From assembly GCA_964502465.1 (NCBI GenBank), contig CAZCWX010000536.1, forward strand, positions 1-11,001: a stretch of 11,001 nucleotides of DNA, written 5' to 3'. This document shows positions 7,763 through 11,001 of this stretch, one piece after another. The translations under genes were made by a program, and so were the position numbers. The notes under the pieces are model-generated. The model was not told where the DNA came from. It searched no databases and worked only from the letters and a program-made list of their open reading frames with translations. The DNA comes from CAZCWX01 sp964502465 (GTDB taxonomy: Bacteria > Desulfobacterota > Binatia > Bin18). Each line of letters opens with the position of its first letter. Positions within the stretch are counted from its first letter, which is position 1.

Positions 7763-7821
7763 TTGTGGTGCAGGCGTCCTCGCCTGCATGGCTCGGTGCA
7801 GACCAGAGGCCCGCACCACAA
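7763..7821. repeat. Palindromic REP/MITE-like element
   Basis: The ends are perfect 9-bp inverted repeats: TTGTGGTGC at 7763-7771 and GCACCACAA at 7813-7821. Similarity of the arms continues inward to 14 of 16 positions. Inside the left arm is a perfect 7-bp hairpin GCAGGCG-TCCT-CGCCTGC (7770-7787). The right half, GGTGC (7796-7800) to GCACC (7813-7817), forms a second, weaker hairpin. The element can therefore fold as one long stem or as two side-by-side hairpins. This architecture is typical of interspersed palindromic repeats and small non-autonomous elements. Copy number cannot be judged from one window. Confidence 0.65.
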
Positions 7822-7958
7822 TACGAGAACGGTCAACTCCTGACTCCTTATCCATGTAAATCCGGGGAAAAGGTGAGGGAGGAGACACTTTTGCCCACCT
7901 TACGTCATCCAAGCGCTCTCTCCTAGTCCGCCATGTTCATGCTGTGCTACACTGTAGA

Positions 7959-7984
7959 GCAAGGGGGGAGTTTTCTCTCCTTGC
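7959..7984 (+). promoter_or_regulatory. Leader stem-loop upstream of the CBM-amidohydrolase gene
   Basis: On the plus-strand RNA, bases 7959-7969 pair with 7974-7984 (GCAAGGGGGGA with TCTCTCCTTGC), giving 11 bp with two G-U wobbles and a 4-nt loop. It ends 24 nt before the ATG at 8009. No U-run follows, so it is not a standard intrinsic terminator. It may influence mRNA stability or translation. Confidence 0.4.
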
Positions 7985-8008
7985 GAAGTTTTACCGAGAT
8001 AGAGCACA

Positions 8009-9088
8009 ATGACACGTATTGCTACAAAACAAGCTCCTCTCAGTTGGTTCACAAGCGGCACCAATGGGAGCACCCAGTGGCGAGTCGCCTACCGTGGTCC
8101 ACTCTCCGGCTCTGCTCTCCGGCTGCACTATGGCTTTGACGGCTGGCAGGAACCAGTGAGTGAGGTGAACCTGGAACAGGTCGAACCTGGCCTCGCAGTG
8201 AGCGAGCCTATTGCCGTTGAAGGACATATCTCGCTGGATTGTGTCGTGACCGACGGGCAGCGGTGGGATAACAACCAGAAGGCGGACTATCGACTGTGGA
8301 TCGCGTTCGACCCGCTCGACGCACACCTGCACGTGAATGGAAAAGGCTCCGGTGACCTTGGGATCGCTAGTTTGCAGATAGCCATGGCATCGGCAGGCAT
8401 CGGCTGCGGCATTGTGTCATGGGTCAACAATGTCGCGCTCGACCAGATTGAGTGGGCAAAGACCCGATTATTCCCCTTGATTTGGGTGAGACCTGAGGAC
8501 ACGTCGCTCGACGAAGTCCGCTCTCGCCTGGCCTCGGGTTTCGTTGGGCTTAAATTGCATCCCACCGTTGATGACTATCCAGCTGACACCCCAGATCTTG
8601 ATCCTTACCTGGAAATTGCTGCAGAGTGTGGACGCCCGGTTGCCTGCCACAGCGCACCTGGAGATGCTGACCCTGACCACATCCGCCGACTGGCCGAACG
8701 GTTCCCGAGCGTGCCACTGCTTTTTTATCATACGTATCTTGGCCCCTCTGAAGGCCGACGTCGGGCCGCTCAACATGTGCGTGAGCAACCAAACTTGTAT
8801 CTGGAAACGTCTTGGTGCTGTTCACGCGAGGTCTTGAGGTTCGTGGAGGAGGTCGGTCCAGAGCGTGTGCTTTTTGGTTCTGATGCCTCAGTGGACGGGC
8901 CGCACCATTACTGCCGCCATCCACCAAATGTTGAGGGTAAGGAAACTTATAACGATGGACTCATTGCACTCATCCGGGCTTTGGATCCCAAGGCCGCCCG
9001 ACAGGTCCTTGGCGATAACGCCAGGCGCCTTTTCAACCTGAACGGCAATTCTCACCCATTGAACGGAAGAGCCAAGCTAATCCAGTAG
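8009..9088 (+). CDS. Starch-binding CBM25/53-like domain fused to an amidohydrolase (Amidohydro_2-type) barrel, 359 aa
   Basis: Two domains are visible. Residues about 20-98 resemble a CBM25/CBM53-type starch-binding beta-sandwich, with LRLHYGFDGWQ (37-47), a central LDCVVTDG (76-83) and WDNN (86-89) near its end. These aromatic and WDNN positions are diagnostic of that family. Residues about 102-345 are a metal-dependent amidohydrolase barrel of the ACMSD/Amidohydro_2 type. It has DAHLHV with the HxH pair (His106, His108), GLKLHP (180-185), CHS with His214, FYHT with His241, FGSD with Asp292, and the family's terminal NARRLF (338-342). The metal-site set is complete, so it should be an active hydrolase, decarboxylase or related enzyme; the substrate is unknown. 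No signal peptide is seen. The ribosome site is weak (GAGATAGAG). The last 56 bp overlap the oppositely oriented esterase gene. The domain pairing is unusual. Both domain calls are by motif only. Confidence 0.87.
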   Translation: MTRIATKQAPLSWFTSGTNGSTQWRVAYRGPLSGSALRLHYGFDGWQEPVSEVNLEQVEPGLAVSEPIAVEGHISLDCVVTDGQRWDNNQKADYRLWIAFDPLDAHLHVNGKGSGDLGIASLQIAMASAGIGCGIVSWVNNVALDQIEWAKTRLFPLIWVRPEDTSLDEVRSRLASGFVGLKLHPTVDDYPADTPDLDPYLEIAAECGRPVACHSAPGDADPDHIRRLAERFPSVPLLFYHTYLGPSEGRRRAAQHVREQPNLYLETSWCCSREVLRFVEEVGPERVLFGSDASVDGPHHYCRHPPNVEGKETYNDGLIALIRALDPKAARQVLGDNARRLFNLNGNSHPLNGRAKLIQ

Positions 9089-10109
9089 GCAGTTCTTCTC
9101 TCCAGGCTGGATAATTGTGGCCAGCATTGAATTCCCGATAGCACATGTCATACCCACGTGCCGCTAATAGCTCCTTCATCATGCGATTCGCCTCGAGCAG
9201 TGGATCAAATCGGCCGCAGTCCATATAGATCCGTAAGGGGAGACGTTCACTCAGTCGTAAGATCGTGGTCAATCCCAGTTCTTTGCTGAAACCAAGGGCA
9301 AAACCTCCTGCCTGGCTAAACACATGGCCGAAAACCTCAGGCAAGCGGACGCCCAGCCATAAGGCGGCAAGCCCGCCAAGCGAAGCACCGAGCACCCCAT
9401 GAGCACCCAATTGTTGGACTAAAGAGACTTCACTGGCAACCCAAGGAACTAACTCCTGCGCCGCGAACCCGACCAAAGCCTCGCTGCACCCATACTCCGT
9501 AAATCGCGCTTGCCGGGCATTATCGAGAAAGGCAATTGCCAATGGCGGCACGGCACCCTGATGGATGAGGTTATCAGCTAAAGTTGCCAGGCGAGCGCGC
9601 TGGAAATAGTCTCGCCCGTCCAGCACTAACAGCAGCAGATATGGGCCACTGCACGCCGGGCGATACAAGCGAACCGTTCGCCGGCCTCCAGCTAAGCGCA
9701 TGCTTTGAAAGGTTTTCTGTTTGATCACCCCGGGCTTTACCCCTCGTTGACGGCGGAAGAGGCTGCTTTGTGGAGCCTGGGGCATCCAGAAACAATTGTT
9801 CATTTCCCCAAAGCCATTAGAAACACGTCGCGGATTGAATGGATCAGACACTCGTCGGCCATCGAGCAAATAGACGTATTCCACATAGGCATCCGGCGGA
9901 AGAGTCAGGGTACAGGCCCAGACACCTGGTTCAACTTCTTCCATCTTTCGCCCGTGGGCGGTGGCCTCCCAGGGCATCCAGCCGGTCATGTCTCCAGCAA
10001 GAACGGGAGCGCGTTCGCCGGCCCACACGAAAGTCGCTTGTTCTTCTGAGATCAGCGGCGTATTCTCCGCCCGTGCTCGCTCGATCAATGCCCCTGCAGT
10101 AACTGTCAT
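9033..10109 (-). CDS. Esterase (Fes/esterase D-like alpha/beta hydrolase) with N-terminal CBM48-like domain, 358 aa
   Basis: Residues about 22-110 look like a CBM48/early-set glycogen-binding immunoglobulin fold: TFVWAGERAPVLAGDMTGW (26-44) aligns with the FxW..A..V.L.GDFN.W pattern, followed by GVWACTLTLPPDAYVEYVYLLDG (62-84) and DPFNPRRV (89-96). Residues about 130-350 are a putative-esterase domain like enterochelin esterase and esterase D. The nucleophile is Ser243 in GASLGG (241-246), the probable acid is Asp302 (CGRFDPLLEAN) and the His is His331 (GHNYPAWR). The triad is complete. It probably hydrolyses an ester on, or near, a carbohydrate polymer; the substrate is unknown. No secretion signal is seen. 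The start at 10109 has AAGGGAGA about 7 nt upstream. It follows the alpha/beta hydrolase gene by 17 nt, so the two are co-transcribed. Its final 18 codons plus stop overlap the convergent amidohydrolase gene. Confidence 0.88.
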   Translation of the reverse strand: MTVTAGALIERARAENTPLISEEQATFVWAGERAPVLAGDMTGWMPWEATAHGRKMEEVEPGVWACTLTLPPDAYVEYVYLLDGRRVSDPFNPRRVSNGFGEMNNCFWMPQAPQSSLFRRQRGVKPGVIKQKTFQSMRLAGGRRTVRLYRPACSGPYLLLLVLDGRDYFQRARLATLADNLIHQGAVPPLAIAFLDNARQARFTEYGCSEALVGFAAQELVPWVASEVSLVQQLGAHGVLGASLGGLAALWLGVRLPEVFGHVFSQAGGFALGFSKELGLTTILRLSERLPLRIYMDCGRFDPLLEANRMMKELLAARGYDMCYREFNAGHNYPAWREELPTGLAWLFRSMGENCRSG

Positions 10110-10126
10110 CTCGATCTCCCTTATCC

Positions 10127-10921
10127 TTAGTGGGCAGCGCTGTCCCTGTCAGATTTGCCACCAAAGAAACGCCACAAAGGCGAGAGGAACGCTCGGAGCC
10201 GCTCTGTGGTCGAAAGAGGCTTATTCAGCAAGAACGGCACGGCATATTTCTGCAACGCCTCTTTCCCAATCGGGTGGTGACGCCCTTCATTGTAAGCCAT
10301 GATCACCCTGCTCGCCTTGACGCCTTTGGCAAAGTGGCGGCATGCTGCTTGCGGCGCCAGCGGATCCCCTTTGTCACCAAGAATCAGCAGGCGTCTCATG
10401 TGCGCCAAGCGCTCTGGACGAAAAGTGTTAATGAGTTCAAACTCCTGTTGAAAGTCAGATTGTCCGGCAATAGCCTTATGTGCCTGCACCCGGAGCCCAC
10501 CATTGCCAGCAAGGTTGAACATACCGGCCAGATAGCCCATCCCAGGAAGCAGGTGATCTAGATTCATGATCGCATGACAGAGATCCCCACTGCAGGCAAG
10601 CAAGAGACAGTGACTAATCCGGGGGTCACGCTGGGCCGCCACGACAGAAATGAATCCGCCCAACGAATCGCCAATCACCGCGTATTCCTCTGGATGAAAC
10701 TCTTTTGCCGTTGCGAGGATTTTGTTGGCAGTCTCATGAATCCACAGGCACAGCTCGCCAAAGGTCATGGTCGCCAATTTAATGGCTAATTCAGCCGCGT
10801 TCTGGTGGTAGGGGACTTCAACCCGTAAGATCTTATAGCCGAGCGGCGCAAAGACCTCTTCTATTTCCGGCTGGGCAGTGAGAGAACCACCTAAACCGTG
10901 GGTGTAAAAAAGATATGACAT
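10127..10921 (-). CDS. Alpha/beta hydrolase family protein, 264 aa
   Basis: This is a compact serine hydrolase. THGLGGS (7-13) supplies the HG oxyanion-hole segment. GDSLGG (84-89) is the nucleophile elbow, with Ser86. LGDKGDPLAP (181-190) supplies the acid, Asp186. GRHHPI (213-218) supplies the His (215 or 216). There is no signal peptide. The last ~25 residues are basic and lie outside the core. The family covers esterases, lipases and thioesterases, so the substrate cannot be deduced. It is the first gene of a two-gene leftward operon, 17 nt ahead of the CBM-esterase, which suggests related substrates. An in-frame TGA lies a few codons upstream of the ATG at 10921, so this is the first possible ATG. 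A near-ideal -10 box lies about 30 nt upstream. Confidence 0.88.
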   Translation of the reverse strand: MSYLFYTHGLGGSLTAQPEIEEVFAPLGYKILRVEVPYHQNAAELAIKLATMTFGELCLWIHETANKILATAKEFHPEEYAVIGDSLGGFISVVAAQRDPRISHCLLLACSGDLCHAIMNLDHLLPGMGYLAGMFNLAGNGGLRVQAHKAIAGQSDFQQEFELINTFRPERLAHMRRLLILGDKGDPLAPQAACRHFAKGVKASRVIMAYNEGRHHPIGKEALQKYAVPFLLNKPLSTTERLRAFLSPLWRFFGGKSDRDSAAH

Positions 10922-10954
10922 ACCCGCATCTCATCGCTAGAGGTGGCAGGAAAG

Positions 10955-10983
10955 ATTATAAGGAAGACACTCTCATTTCACCA
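10955..10983 (-). promoter_or_regulatory. Candidate sigma70-type promoter for the alpha/beta hydrolase-esterase operon
   Basis: On the minus strand a perfect TATAAT (10960-10955) lies about 33 nt upstream of the ATG at 10921. With a 17-nt spacer the -35 position reads TGGTGA (10983-10978), a 3/6 match. The expected transcript start near 10948 gives a short leader of under 30 nt. The -10 is convincing; the -35 is weak. Confidence 0.5.
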
Positions 10984-11001
10984 GTCACTTCCCTCCAAAG
11001 C

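Larger units (their letters stand above)
7717..8008. other. Intergenic region with palindromic element and leader stem-loop
   Basis: This is a 292-bp spacer between two plus-strand genes. From left to right it holds no clear terminator after 7716, a 59-bp palindromic repeat element (7763-7821), a weak inverted repeat AAGGTG/CACCTT (7870-7875 and 7896-7901), and an 11-bp stem-loop (7959-7984) just before the next gene. TGCTACACT at 7945-7953 resembles an extended -10 element but has no matching -35. No coding potential is seen. Confidence 0.7.

Noticed and set aside
7870..7901. Inverted repeat AAGGTG/CACCTT as a terminator for the 247-aa gene
   Set aside because: The stem is only 6 bp with a 20-nt loop and no T-run, and it lies beyond the palindromic element.
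1..11001. CRISPR array, tRNA, rRNA, transposase or phage genes
   Set aside because: No regularly spaced direct repeats, cloverleaf sequences, rRNA signatures or recombinase motifs were seen.

Overview
The window is about 11 kb of compact bacterial DNA of moderately high GC. It has eight protein-coding genes and no rRNA, tRNA, CRISPR array or recognisable transposase. Six of the eight genes can be tied by sequence to alpha-glucan (glycogen) metabolism or to hydrolases with carbohydrate-binding modules. The host cannot be named securely. The gene style (paired GH57 proteins, a DUF3536 protein, CBM-fused hydrolases, palindromic interspersed repeats) suggests an uncultivated Gram-negative lineage of the deltaproteobacterial/Tectomicrobia type. 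That is an impression, not a demonstration.

Layout. (1) Bases 1-6676, minus strand: an operon-like block read right to left. The order is a GH57 1,4-alpha-glucan branching enzyme (6676-4961), ADP-glucose pyrophosphorylase GlgC (4961-3729, overlapping by 1 nt), a 163-nt spacer with inverted repeats, a GH57-type DUF3536 protein (3565-1115), and a polytopic membrane protein with an isoprenylcysteine/phospholipid methyltransferase-type C-terminus (1072 to the window edge, truncated). (2) Bases 6677-6972: a divergent intergenic region. (3) Bases 6973-7716, plus strand: a tryptophan-rich 247-aa protein of unknown family. (4) Bases 7717-8008: an intergenic region with a palindromic REP/MITE-like element and a leader stem-loop. 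(5) Bases 8009-9088, plus strand: a fusion of a starch-binding CBM25/53-like domain to a metal-dependent amidohydrolase barrel. (6) Bases 10921-9033, minus strand: a two-gene operon of an alpha/beta hydrolase followed by an esterase with an N-terminal CBM48-like domain. The esterase gene runs into the amidohydrolase gene tail to tail with a 56-bp overlap.

How the genes may work together. GlgC makes ADP-glucose and the branching enzyme introduces alpha-1,6 branches. The second GH57 protein probably acts on the same polymer. No glycogen synthase or phosphorylase lies in the window. The divergent and convergent partners are not classical glycogen enzymes: two separate hydrolase folds (a Ser esterase and an amidohydrolase barrel) have each acquired a glucan-binding domain, next to an unfused Ser hydrolase. 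The most interesting reading, which is inference, is a polymer-tethered module that removes or processes ester- or amide-linked substituents on storage glucan, or hydrolyses small molecules at the granule surface.
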